A stretch of 34,206 nt of DNA, taken from contig FR888040.1 of the NCBI GenBank assembly GCA_000431335.1, positions 51,031-85,236 of the forward strand, written 5' to 3'. Source of the stretch: Clostridium sp. CAG:343. Lineage in GTDB: Bacteria > Bacillota > Clostridia > TANB77 > CAG-508. The notes under the pieces are model-generated. The model was given only the letters and a program-made list of their open reading frames with translations, was not told where the DNA came from and did no database searches. The position numbers and the translations under genes are program-made. Shown here piece after piece: positions 25,275 to 34,066 of the stretch (its first letter is position 1; each line of letters opens with the position of its first letter).

Positions 25275-26022
25275 TTAAGAAACAGATAAGAATCTGTTTA
25301 ATAACTGTTCTCTACATTTGTTTTCAAATTCATCGTTTAAAGGTTCTAAAGCAATATCTTCATTATATTTTCTATCAAGGCAATATTTAATAATATAATC
25401 AGTAAGTTCAGGATTTTTAGAAAGAAGAGGACCGTGTAGATATGTTGCAATTACATTATCTAAAAAGAATCCTTCTTTCGAATCTCCAAATTTATTTCCA
25501 TTTCCAAAAAGAACATCTCCAAAAGGAGTTTTTACATTAAATGTTTGTCCACCGATGATTACCAAAACCTATTATCTTGGTATCTTTTCCGTTTAAATTA
25601 ACATTAATAACAACATTACCAATGCAACGTTTTTTTCTATCTGCAAGAGCCTCTGTATAATAATCAAAAACTTCTAAACCAGGAATAATATTACCTTCAA
25701 CGCCTTTATAATATTTACCAAATAATTGGTAAGAGCCACAAATTAAAAGAAAGAAAACACCATTATTTACGGCATCCTTTATATTTTCTTTATATTTTAG
25801 CAAATCTTCTGACAAAATACCTTGTTCTTGATCAGCACCACCACCTGCAAAAACTAAATCAAAATCATTAAAATCAGGTGAAGCATCACCAATAGAATAA
25901 GGCACAATTGTAGCTTTAATTCCGCGTTGCTCTAAGCGGTAGCGTAATACTTGAATATTACCAAAATCTCCATACAACTCTAAAATATCTGGATATAAAT
26001 ATAATATTTTCAATTCTTTCAT
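25275..26022 (-). CDS. gatD: GatD glutamine amidotransferase, needs a +1 frameshift at codon 157 (CGG)
   Basis: GatD supplies ammonia from glutamine to MurT for amidation of D-Glu in lipid II. The frame from the ATG (GGGAGG upstream) runs through the nucleophile Cys95 in LLICGSYQLFG to GFGNH. It then meets CGG and stops five codons later. Skipping the C at 25554 restores GGQTF and runs to 25275, including the catalytic His196 in TYLHGPLL. The joined product is 248 residues, close to the known 243-residue Staphylococcus enzyme. The zero-frame product would lack the catalytic His. It follows murT after an 86-base gap containing a REP-like hairpin. Confidence 0.9.
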
Positions 26023-26045
26023 AAATTTCCTCCCTTTGAGACACT

Positions 26046-26108
26046 AGGGACAGGTCTCAAATGTCCCATATAGTCTCGAAAAATATGGGACATTTAAGAC
26101 CTGTCCCT
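26046..26108. repeat. REP-like long inverted repeat between murT and gatD
   Basis: The arms at 26046-26071 (starting AGGGACAGGTCTC) and 26083-26108 are 26-bp inverted copies with one mismatch and an 11-base loop. The inner part of each arm carries TGTCCCATAT. The murT stop TAG directly abuts it. A partial copy is at 9969-9992. It may also act as an RNA hairpin setting the murT/gatD ratio. Confidence 0.85.
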
Positions 26109-27420
26109 CTAAAGTCCTAATTCATGTCTAGTAGGCTGTAAAGCTGTGTAATTGGCTATAATGTATTTTTTTGTGTTGGTTTTATATAAGTTTTGTATTG
26201 CTTCATGTAAGTCTAGATAAGCTTCTATTTTGTCTGGAGAAAATCCAGATGTTTTTATTCTTATGGCTATATCATAGGCACGTGTTCCAGATGTTACAAT
26301 TCTTGAAACATTCGTTAAGTTGTCAAAATTAATATCCCATATCCATGATACATCAAAACCATCTGCAATATTATCATTTAAAACAAATAATAATTCTTTT
26401 TCATCATCATCTTCATTTAGAATTCTAAGGCTTACATTTGCTCCAGTAGGATTTTTTGCTAAATTTATAATAGTAGAAACATCATTTATTTGAACTTCTT
26501 CTAATCTACCATTATTTAATACGAATTTTGAAAGAGCTTCTTGTATTATTTTTGGGTCAATTTGATATAGGCTAACACATGATATAACAGCTACAAAATT
26601 ATAAATATTATAAATACTGTTAAATCTAACTTTGTAAGAAATATTATCCACTTTAAAGGTTCTATGTTTTAAATCTACATCAGTTGCTAGTTTATAAATT
26701 TCATTATTACCATAATCACAGTTTGGACATCTGAATTTTCCGATATGAGAATACTGATAATATTCATATTCTATACGAGTATTGCAAAAAGGACAGAATT
26801 TTCCTTCGCCAGCTTCTTTTAAATTTTCTGTTGCATATTTATATTTTTCTACACTAAAATAGTAAACATTTTTGTTATCTGGATTTGCTTTTCCTAGCCT
26901 TGAAACATTTGGATCGTCGTTATTTAATACCAAATTACCTGTATAAGTTTTTAAGAAATCATTAATTCTTAGAATTAGTGATTCTACTTCACCATTTCTA
27001 TCTAATTGATCTCTGAAGAAATCAAGAACAACTAAAGTATCTAGTCTAAAGTCTTTAAATACAATAGGAACATATCCTTCATCTACTTCAAAAACTAAAA
27101 AATCAGCTTTTATTTTTCCGAGTTAAAGTACAATTTTTTAAAATAGTAGAAAGAATTCCAGTTTCCATGTTATTGCCTTCAGTATTGCTAATTACTTTCT
27201 TACCAGCTGTTTTTAAGGTATAGCCAATTGCATTGTTTGTCATAGTTTTACCATTAGTTGCTGTTACAGCAAGCACAGGACAATTAACCTTGAAATATTT
27301 GAATATGTTGGAATCCCAATCATAAGCAATTTTCCCTAGAAAATTCCCGCCATGTTTTCCAAAAATCTTTAAAATAAGATTTAATATTTTCATAATTAAT
27401 ATAATAAAAAAGTCTTTCAT
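26109..27420 (-). CDS. murT: Lipid II isoglutaminyl synthase MurT, needs a +1 frameshift at codon 101 (CGG)
   Basis: MurT is a Mur-ligase-like enzyme that, with GatD, amidates the D-Glu of lipid II. The ATG at 27420 has GGAG eight bases upstream. The N-terminal P-loop TATNGKT (53-59) and NTEGNNM are intact. At codon 101 the frame meets CGG and stops five codons later. Skipping the C at 27120 gives GKIKADFLVFEVDE and an open frame to 26109. The product is 436 residues, the usual length. A zinc ribbon (CPFC...CPNC) is present mid-protein, and the C-terminal MurT domain is complete. The zero-frame product is only 105 residues. Confidence 0.9.
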
Positions 27421-27453
27421 ATTTTTTCTCCAATTACTATAAAATTTTAGATT

Positions 27454-27482
27454 ATTATATCATAAGAGAAAAAAGACGACAA
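27454..27482 (-). promoter_or_regulatory. murT-gatD promoter
   Basis: On the minus strand: TTGTCG (27477-27482), a 17-base spacer and a perfect TATAAT (27454-27459) preceded by TGA. It lies 33 bases before the ATG and is divergent from the HAD gene promoter. Confidence 0.8.
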
Positions 27483-27507
27483 TAAAATATATGAAATATT
27501 TAAAAAC

Positions 27508-27536
27508 TTGTTTTTTTAAGTATTTTATAGTAAAAT
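27508..27536 (+). promoter_or_regulatory. Promoter of the HAD gene
   Basis: TTGTTT (27508-27513), a 17-base spacer and TAAAAT (27531-27536), 22 bases before the ATG at 27559. Confidence 0.6.
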
Positions 27537-27558
27537 TTGAAAACAAGGAGAATAATAT

Positions 27559-28362
27559 ATGAGATATATAAAAAAAGTAAAATTAGATAAAATAAAATTA
27601 GATAAAACTAATATGTATGTTGCAATAGACTTTGATAAAACAATAACTGCAACAGAAAGCGAAGATTCATGGGATGCAACTGGCAAAATGCTAGGAAAAG
27701 AATTTGAAACTAAATTATCAAATTTATATAAAAAATATAGACCAATAGAACTAAATTATCAAATTACATTTGAAGAAAAGAATAAGGCTATGGAAAATTG
27801 GTATCAAGAGTGTATGAATTTGTATTATGAATATCACTTAACAAAAGATAAATTGGAAAAATCAATACAAAAAAGCAACCTTATTTTTAGAAGTGGAGCA
27901 AAAGAATTTTTAGCACATATGAATAAATATAATATACCAGTAATAATTTTATCGGCAGGAATAGGAAATGTAATAGAGATATTTTTAAAAGAAAATAAAT
28001 GCTATTACAACAATATATTTATTATTAGTAATTTTATTAGTTTTGATAAAGATGGAAAAATGTTAGAATTTACAGGAGAATTAATACATTCATTAAATAA
28101 AAATATGAAAAACCATATTCCTGATGAGTTACAAGAAAAGCTAAATTTGAAAAAGAATAAAGTACTGATAGGAGATGCAATAGAAGATAAAAAAATGGTT
28201 CCAGAAGAACAATGGGATGAAACAATATTAGTAGGATTTTTAAATGAAAATATAAAAAATAATTTAGAAAAATATAAAAACAGCTTTGATATTACTTTAA
28301 CAAAAAATGATGCAAGTTTTGAAAATCTTGAAAATTGTTTAAATCTTTCCAATATTTTTTAG
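27559..28362 (+). CDS. HAD phosphatase of the cytosolic 5'-nucleotidase III (UMPH-1) type
   Basis: 267 residues. The HAD nucleophile motif is DFDKTIT (Asp24, Asp26). Motif II Ser is in ILSAGIGNVIE, and the acidic motif is IGDAIEDKKM. The order SAGIGNVIE, SNFISFDKDG, FTGELIHSLNKN and VGFLNENI follows UMPH-1 proteins, which dephosphorylate pyrimidine monophosphates. The exact substrate is not certain. AAGGAG precedes the ATG. Its last 71 bases overlap, on the opposite strand, a decayed gene for a DNA-metabolism protein, so the C-terminus could be a hybrid of both. Confidence 0.85.
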   Translation: MRYIKKVKLDKIKLDKTNMYVAIDFDKTITATESEDSWDATGKMLGKEFETKLSNLYKKYRPIELNYQITFEEKNKAMENWYQECMNLYYEYHLTKDKLEKSIQKSNLIFRSGAKEFLAHMNKYNIPVIILSAGIGNVIEIFLKENKCYYNNIFIISNFISFDKDGKMLEFTGELIHSLNKNMKNHIPDELQEKLNLKKNKVLIGDAIEDKKMVPEEQWDETILVGFLNENIKNNLEKYKNSFDITLTKNDASFENLENCLNLSNIF

Positions 28363-28645
28363 GCATAAATTGCATTTGACATCTAGGATTTTTTCTTTCT
28401 TTAATAGAAATTGTCTTAAAAAACATTTTCCAAAGTTCCTGATACATTTTTTCATTTTCTGTAAATTCAGGAATATTTATATACGTGCCATTGATAATTT
28501 TATAATTTTTATTATTATTATTATCAGGATGGATAGAAGCATAGCATAAATTATCGCTAATTTCTTGAAATCTAAGTAGTCCTTTAAATATTTTAAAATA
28601 TATATTTCTTTATTTTCTTGGTTTGATAAAAAAGCATTAAAAAAC
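28292..28645 (-). pseudogene. Decayed DUF4130/TIGR03915-type DNA-metabolism gene
   Basis: On the minus strand the frame from 28609 to 28292 reads GLLRFQEI, ASIHPD, then YQELWKMFFKTISIKERKNP and QFMPKKYWKDL. This matches the C-terminal half of the protein family that accompanies a radical-SAM DNA repair protein. The middle of the domain is missing after HPD, a stop precedes GLLRF, and a one-base deletion separates it from matching sequence further upstream (NKEIYILKYLK in another frame). No start or full N-terminus is seen. The partner radical-SAM gene is not in the window. This accounts for most of the 398-base gap between the HAD and acyl-CoA synthetase genes. Confidence 0.8.
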
Positions 28646-28685
28646 TAAAACTTAAATTTATTTGCAAAAAAGAAATGGTAAATAA

Positions 28686-28713
28686 TTGCTTTTTGAATTA
28701 TATATGATATAAT
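28686..28713 (+). promoter_or_regulatory. Promoter of acyl-CoA synthetase 2
   Basis: TTGCTT (28686-28691), a 16-base spacer and TATAAT (28708-28713) preceded by TGA, 47 bases before the ATG. Confidence 0.65.
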
Positions 28714-28760
28714 TCAATCAGTAAAAAATAAACATTACTAGATAGAAAGGATTTTGAAGA

Positions 28761-30440
28761 ATGAATAATAAAATGAAATTAAATGAAGTTCAAAAAGTAA
28801 CATCAATAAAAGAGATGCTAAATCTAGCTGTAAAAGAAGCAGGCGACAAAATCGCATTTGAATACAAAGACGAAAACGATAAAAATAAAAACATAAAAGT
28901 AACATATAAAGAATTTGTCAAAGATACAGAAGAACTAGGAACAGCTATTACTGAAATTGGAATGCAAGACAAACATATAGCCATTATAGGAGAAAACAGT
29001 TATAAATGGTTAACAGTATATTTAACAGTATTAAAAAGTACAGGAGTATTTGTGCCAATTGACAAAGAACTTAATTTAAAAGGAATTATAAATGTTTTAA
29101 AACATAGTGACAGTGAAGTATTATTCTATTCTAAAAAATATGAACAATGGATTCCAGAAATAAAAAAAGAAGTACCGAAAGTCAAATTTTTTATTGGATT
29201 AAATAGAAAAGAAAGCGAAGAAAATGTTTTATCATATGATATGTTTAAAGAAACTGGAAAAAAAGCATTAGAAAATGGAAATAAAAAATATATAGATTTA
29301 CATGACAATGAAAACAATCTAAAACTTTTGGTTTATACTTCAGGAACTACAGGAGATCCAAAAGGTGTTATGCTAACAGAACATAATCTAATAAGTGTAG
29401 TATATTATGGACTTCAAGTAGCAGATATAAATACAAAATGCTTATCAGTTTTACCATATCATCATACATATGAAGCAGTAGCAGGAATATTGGTAGCATT
29501 ACATAAACATTCATGTATATGTATTAATGATAGTTTGAAAAATGTACTAAAAAATTTACAATTATATAAACCGGATTATATTTATTTAGTACCAGCATTC
29601 ACAGAAGTATTTTATAAAAACATTTGGAACAATGCTCAAAAAACAGGAAAAGATAAGGCTTTGAAAAAGATGATACCTATTAGTAATGCTTTAAGAAAAA
29701 TAGGAATAGATTTAAGAGGAACATTATTTAAATCTATTCACCAAGCTTTTGGTGGAAATTTAAGAGAAATTATATGTGGAGGAGCTCCAATTAGACCAGA
29801 AATAGGAAAATTCTTTAATGATATAGGAATTACTTTATTAAATGGATATGGAATAACAGAATGTTCACCATTAGTAAGTGTTAATAGATTACAATTTAAT
29901 GATAGTTCAACAGTAGGAGTAATTTTACCATGTTGTGAAGTAAAATTAGAAAATGTAACAGCAGACGGAGACGGAGAAATTTGTGTAAAAGGTGATATTG
30001 TAATGAAAGGATATTACAAAGATCCTGAGAAAACAAATAGAGTTTTAAAAGACGGATGGTTTAATACAGAAGATTATGGACATGTAAATAAAAAAGGTCA
30101 GCTTGTAATAAATGGAAGAAAGAAAAATTTAATTGTATTAGACAATGGAAAAAATGTTTATCCAGAAGAAATAGAAAATTATATATTAGGAATTCCATAT
30201 GTTCAAGAAGTTGTTGTAAAAGGAAAGAAAAATAAAATAGGACAAGAAGTAGCGCTTATAGCAGAAGTATTTTTAAATGAAGAAAAAGTAAAAGAATTAG
30301 AAATAAACAATGTAGAAGCAAAATTAAAAGAAGATATTCAAAATGTTTGCAAAGAACTTCCAATGTATAAACGTATTTCTGATATAGAAATAAGAAAAGA
30401 AGAATTTGAAAAAACTACAACTAATAAAATAAAAAGATAA
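28761..30440 (+). CDS. Long-chain acyl-CoA synthetase (AMP-forming), paralog 2
   Basis: 559 residues, the same superfamily as the gene at 305-2032. YTSGTTGDPKG, GYGITECSPL, NGRKKNLIV and GKNVYPEEIE are present. The catalytic Lys in TTTNKIKR is the fourth-last region, and the protein ends right there, 12 residues shorter than paralog 1. The A7 motif is WFNTEDYG, with Glu in place of the usual Gly before Asp. AGAAAGGA precedes the ATG. It is monocistronic with a terminator. Confidence 0.93.
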   Translation: MNNKMKLNEVQKVTSIKEMLNLAVKEAGDKIAFEYKDENDKNKNIKVTYKEFVKDTEELGTAITEIGMQDKHIAIIGENSYKWLTVYLTVLKSTGVFVPIDKELNLKGIINVLKHSDSEVLFYSKKYEQWIPEIKKEVPKVKFFIGLNRKESEENVLSYDMFKETGKKALENGNKKYIDLHDNENNLKLLVYTSGTTGDPKGVMLTEHNLISVVYYGLQVADINTKCLSVLPYHHTYEAVAGILVALHKHSCICINDSLKNVLKNLQLYKPDYIYLVPAFTEVFYKNIWNNAQKTGKDKALKKMIPISNALRKIGIDLRGTLFKSIHQAFGGNLREIICGGAPIRPEIGKFFNDIGITLLNGYGITECSPLVSVNRLQFNDSSTVGVILPCCEVKLENVTADGDGEICVKGDIVMKGYYKDPEKTNRVLKDGWFNTEDYGHVNKKGQLVINGRKKNLIVLDNGKNVYPEEIENYILGIPYVQEVVVKGKKNKIGQEVALIAEVFLNEEKVKELEINNVEAKLKEDIQNVCKELPMYKRISDIEIRKEEFEKTTTNKIKR

Positions 30441-30441
30441 T

Positions 30442-30480
30442 AAATAAATTCTGTATCTAAACAAGATACAGAATTTATTT
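30442..30480. terminator. Bidirectional terminator between convergent genes
   Basis: AAATAAATTCTGTATC and GATACAGAATTTATTT form a perfect 16-bp stem with a seven-base loop. It serves the plus-strand synthetase and the minus-strand gene ending at 30475, whose stop lies in the stem. Confidence 0.85.
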
Positions 30481-31035
30481 GACTTTTTTAAATTTATACC
30501 AACATTTTTTATGAATGAAATTAGAAAAATCATTTGAAGAACCAATTAAAAATGAATTTTTATCAAGTAATAGAGAATGATTACTATCAATATAAAGATA
30601 AAAAAATGAATCAGTTTCAAATATTTTATATAATTGATAATATTTTAAAGAGTAAGCTTTCGATTTTCCTGATATTTTAATACATTTTTCATAAAAAATA
30701 AAAGTAAATTCTTCTTCACTTTGAATTTTTGGACTTTGAAATTCTTTATTTACTTCAGTAATTGGACGGACATATCTCCATAGGAAAAAGCACACGATAA
30801 TAGTACAAAATACAACTATTAGTGCTATATTATGAACTTTTAATTGTACAATAATACAAAATAAAAGTAAAAAGCTTATCAAAGCAGTATACAAGGAGTA
30901 TTTTAGCCCATATTGTTTTTTATGAAATTGCAAAAATTTAGTATAAATCGATTTACTATATTTTGTTGTATTTTTAAATAATATTTTCAAAACCATCACC
31001 AATAATAGTATAACATAAAAATAACTAATAAACAA
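30475..31035 (-). CDS. YcxB-like membrane protein
   Basis: 186 residues from a TTG. Three hydrophobic segments (about 4-18, 48-65 and 70-88) are followed by a cytoplasmic YcxB-like domain (about 105-180). That domain has alternating strands, an LKYYQLYKIFET centre and the closing FSNFIHKKCW. No good ribosome site precedes 31035; an ATG at 30996 with a weak GGTG is an alternative that would cut the first helix. Its function in the family is unknown. Confidence 0.75.
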   Translation of the reverse strand: MFISYFYVILLLVMVLKILFKNTTKYSKSIYTKFLQFHKKQYGLKYSLYTALISFLLLFCIIVQLKVHNIALIVVFCTIIVCFFLWRYVRPITEVNKEFQSPKIQSEEEFTFIFYEKCIKISGKSKAYSLKYYQLYKIFETDSFFYLYIDSNHSLLLDKNSFLIGSSNDFSNFIHKKCWYKFKKVK

Positions 31036-31060
31036 AAGATTAAAAAAAGAAAAAAGACTA

Positions 31061-31090
31061 TTTACAAAATAAGAAATTTAATGGTATAAC
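31061..31090 (+). promoter_or_regulatory. Promoter of the GIY-YIG to GtrII gene run
   Basis: TTTACA (31061-31066), an 18-base spacer and TATAAC (31085-31090), 28 bases before the ATG at 31119. Confidence 0.6.
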
Positions 31091-31118
31091 TATTACAGAA
31101 AAAAGGTAGGAAATTAAA

Positions 31119-31442
31119 ATGTATTACATATATATGTTAAGATGCAAAGATAATTCGATTTATACTGGAATTACAACAGATATAGCAAGAAGAATGAAAG
31201 AACACTTTAACAAAGAGAAAAGATGTGCTAAATATACACTTACACATTCAGCTAAAAAGCTAGAAGCACTTTGGGTAGCAGAAAACAAGTCACTAGCATC
31301 TAAATTAGAATTTAATATAAAAAAGTTAAAGAAACAAGAAAAAGAAAATTTAATAAAAAATAAAGAAATAGGAAAATATCTAGAGAGAAAAGTAGATTCA
31401 GAAGAATATAAAATAGTAGACATTTTTATGCAAATAGAATAA
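31119..31442 (+). CDS. GIY-YIG nuclease-domain protein (UPF0213 type)
   Basis: 107 residues. The GIY-YIG core is YYIYMLRC...IYTGITTDIARRMKEH, with the catalytic Arg in ARRM and the Glu in KLEFNIKKL. This is the compact YhbQ/YazA form, thought to act on damaged or structured DNA, though its cellular role is poorly known. A C-terminal extension of about 25 residues is present. GGTAGGA lies before the ATG. Confidence 0.9.
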   Translation: MYYIYMLRCKDNSIYTGITTDIARRMKEHFNKEKRCAKYTLTHSAKKLEALWVAENKSLASKLEFNIKKLKKQEKENLIKNKEIGKYLERKVDSEEYKIVDIFMQIE

Positions 31443-31478
31443 AATTAATATAATTAAAAAGAAAAGGAATTTAACATT

Positions 31479-32162
31479 ATGCAAAAAGTAAAAAGAATTG
31501 GCGAATTTATCAAGAAAAATTTAAAATGGATATTATTATTTTTATGTACTATTATATTTTTAGACTTAGTTGAAGATGTATTTGAAAAAGAGATTATGAA
31601 ACTAGATATAATTACAGATAATTTTATTTCAACTTATCTTATTTCAGATTTTGTTACACCAATTGCGAAAATTATTACTAATTTAGGGGGAGCTATTAGT
31701 CTGATATCAATTACAATTATTTTGCTAGTAGTACTAAAAAATAAAAAAATAGGAATAGCTGTTATGATAAATTTACTTATTAGCACAGTATTAAATATAA
31801 TATTGAAAAATGTTGTACAAAGACCAAGACCAAATGAATTCAGGTTAATTACTGAAACGGGGTATAGTTTTCCTTCAGGACACTCTATGGTAAGCATGGC
31901 TTTTTATGGCTTTTTAATATATTTAATTTATAAGTTAGTAAAAAATAGTAAAATAAAATGGACTTTGATAATAAGCTTATCCATAATAATTTGCACTATA
32001 GGAATAAGTAGAATTTATTTAGGTGTACATTATGCAAGTGATGTGTTAGCAGGATTTACTATATCTATTTCTTATTTAGTAATATATACAAGTATTATAA
32101 AAAGATTCATAGGAGAGAGTAGAAAAAATGAGGAAAATGAAAAAGATAAGAAACAGCTTTAA
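31479..32162 (+). CDS. PAP2-family membrane phosphatase
   Basis: 227 residues with about six helices. All three PAP2 motifs are present: KNVVQRPRP, PSGHSM and SRIYLGVHYASD. Such enzymes dephosphorylate undecaprenyl pyrophosphate or phosphatidic acid-type lipids outside the membrane. GAAAAGGAA lies before the ATG. Its 3' end overlaps the DgkA-type kinase start by 35 bases, so the two are coupled; together they fit undecaprenyl lipid recycling. Confidence 0.92.
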   Translation: MQKVKRIGEFIKKNLKWILLFLCTIIFLDLVEDVFEKEIMKLDIITDNFISTYLISDFVTPIAKIITNLGGAISLISITIILLVVLKNKKIGIAVMINLLISTVLNIILKNVVQRPRPNEFRLITETGYSFPSGHSMVSMAFYGFLIYLIYKLVKNSKIKWTLIISLSIIICTIGISRIYLGVHYASDVLAGFTISISYLVIYTSIIKRFIGESRKNEENEKDKKQL

Positions 32163-32496
32163 ATATGCAATAGAAGGAATATGGACATCATTTAAAACAG
32201 AAAGAAATATGAAAATACATATTTTTATAATGATATTGGTTATAATTGCAGGGATTATACTAAAAATTAATAAATCAGAGTGGATAATTTGTATTATTTT
32301 ATTTGCAATAGTTATAGGAAGTGAGCTATTTAATACATCAATTGAAACAATAGTTGATATGGTTATGCCAGAAAAAAATGAAAAGGCAAAAATAGCAAAA
32401 GATGTATCAGCAGGAGCAGTGTTAGTTGTTGCCATTGGAGCTGCTATAATAGGACTTGTAATATTTGTTCCTAGAATATTAAATATTTTAATTTAG
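32128..32496 (+). CDS. DgkA-family undecaprenol/diacylglycerol kinase
   Basis: 122 residues, three membrane helices. SFKYAIEGIWTSFKTERN, SELFNTSIETIVDMV and the metal-binding Glu/Asn set plus AKDVSAGAVL are the family motifs. Gram-positive members phosphorylate undecaprenol. It overlaps the end of the PAP2 gene; AGGAGA lies about 12 bases before the ATG at 32128, and an ATG three codons later is an alternative. Confidence 0.92.
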   Translation: MRKMKKIRNSFKYAIEGIWTSFKTERNMKIHIFIMILVIIAGIILKINKSEWIICIILFAIVIGSELFNTSIETIVDMVMPEKNEKAKIAKDVSAGAVLVVAIGAAIIGLVIFVPRILNILI

Positions 32497-32531
32497 ATAA
32501 AATAATAAACAATATAAATACGGAGGATGAA

Positions 32532-34052
32532 ATGAAAAAGAAAATTAATAAAAAGGAAATTTATGTATTGCTAGGTATACTTGGAGCTATAATGATAATT
32601 TGTATAAACTTTTTACAAATGCATTATTCTTCAGATACATATGTATTATATCAATTAGGATATTTCAAATATCCTAGTGAATATTTTTTGAAAGATGGAA
32701 GATTAATTTCTACATTATTTTGTTATTTGGGTGGAATTTTACATTTACCAATACCAGCGTATATAATTGCGATGGACTTTTTAGGAATGATATTTTTAGC
32801 TATATCAATATATATAATTTCTAAGATATTTATAGACATAATAAAACCTGAAAATAAAAAGAAGGAAATACTTATATATCTTGCTTCATTTGTATTAATA
32901 TTAAACCAATATACATTAGAATATTTATTATTTCCAGAATCTGCAGTTATGTGTCTTGGAATGTTATTTACAGTATTAGCAATAAAAAATTTTGTAAGTG
33001 ACAGCAAATATAAATATTTAAAAACAGGTATATTTTTATTACTTACAGGACTTTCATATCAGGGAGAGTTAAATATATTCCCTATACTTGCAATATTAGT
33101 AATAATGTTAAAACAAATAAAAGATAAAAAGAAAATAAAAATATCCCTAAAAGATGCTTTAAAAGATTTTGCGAAATTAGTAGGAATAACTATTATAGCA
33201 TTAGCAATAAGTTATGTAATTGTTAAAGTATGTGGAGATATTTTTGGACAAGACAAGCAAAGTTTTATGATAATAAATAATGCAAGAGTATTTAGAAGAA
33301 AACTAAATTTGGTATTATATTATTCTAAAGATATATTAATTAACTGCATAAGTATGTTTCCTAAATATAGTATACTAATATGTCCAATAATAACACTAAT
33401 TTTGTTAATAATAACAAAGGCAAAATTACAGACAATATTAAATTATATTGTTCTAGTTATTATAGCAGTACTAAGTGTTGTGTTGCCTTTATTTGTAGTT
33501 ACTGCTGCAGTATGTGGTAGACTTAGCATACCAGTTATGATGATATTTGGAATTTCATTGTTATTTTTAATTGCTAATTTAAAAGATGATGAAGTAAAAT
33601 ATAAGCAGAAAATAATAAGTATAGTAGTTATATGTATATTTATTTTAAATGCTAGTTTTATTGTGATAAATTCAACAGAACATATAGCTGCAAACAAAGT
33701 TGACGAAAATGATGGAATGCAAATAAGATATTTGATAGAAGAATATGAGAAAAATACAGGGATAAAAGTAACTAAATTTGGATATAAATATGATTTAAAT
33801 CCACAACAATTTGCTGTAGGAATACAACCTATGCAATCATTAACTGAAAGAAAATTGGCTTGTTCATGGAGTATATTATATGCAATGGATTATTATTGTG
33901 AAAGAGATTTTGAATTGGTTGATTTTGATACATCTATTTTGATGGAAGGTAATGATAGAGAAAATATGCGTAGTCAAAATGAAGATTATAAAGCTTTTTC
34001 GACTGAACAGATAAAGTTTAAAGATGATGCTGTTTATATGATTGTATATTAA
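32532..34052 (+). CDS. GtrII-type glucosyltransferase, polytopic membrane protein
   Basis: 506 residues with about ten helices. Features match the Glucos_trans_II family: an early Asp (HYSSDTYVLY) after helix 1, FKYPSEYFLKDGRLIS in the first large external loop, and a C-terminal external domain of about 110 residues. Such enzymes move glucose from undecaprenyl-phosphate-glucose to surface glycans. CGGAGG lies before the ATG. It follows PAP2 and DgkA genes, so a lipid-carrier supply nearby fits its need. A deleted copy is at 18133-18597. Confidence 0.87.
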   Translation: MKKKINKKEIYVLLGILGAIMIICINFLQMHYSSDTYVLYQLGYFKYPSEYFLKDGRLISTLFCYLGGILHLPIPAYIIAMDFLGMIFLAISIYIISKIFIDIIKPENKKKEILIYLASFVLILNQYTLEYLLFPESAVMCLGMLFTVLAIKNFVSDSKYKYLKTGIFLLLTGLSYQGELNIFPILAILVIMLKQIKDKKKIKISLKDALKDFAKLVGITIIALAISYVIVKVCGDIFGQDKQSFMIINNARVFRRKLNLVLYYSKDILINCISMFPKYSILICPIITLILLIITKAKLQTILNYIVLVIIAVLSVVLPLFVVTAAVCGRLSIPVMMIFGISLLFLIANLKDDEVKYKQKIISIVVICIFILNASFIVINSTEHIAANKVDENDGMQIRYLIEEYEKNTGIKVTKFGYKYDLNPQQFAVGIQPMQSLTERKLACSWSILYAMDYYCERDFELVDFDTSILMEGNDRENMRSQNEDYKAFSTEQIKFKDDAVYMIVY

Positions 34053-34066
34053 TTTCTTTAAAAGTA

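Noticed and set aside
13975..27120. CGG reassigned to another amino acid such as Trp or Gln
   Set aside because: Reading CGG as any amino acid keeps the zero frame, which reaches a stop within two to four further codons at all three sites. Only a one-base shift restores the proteins.
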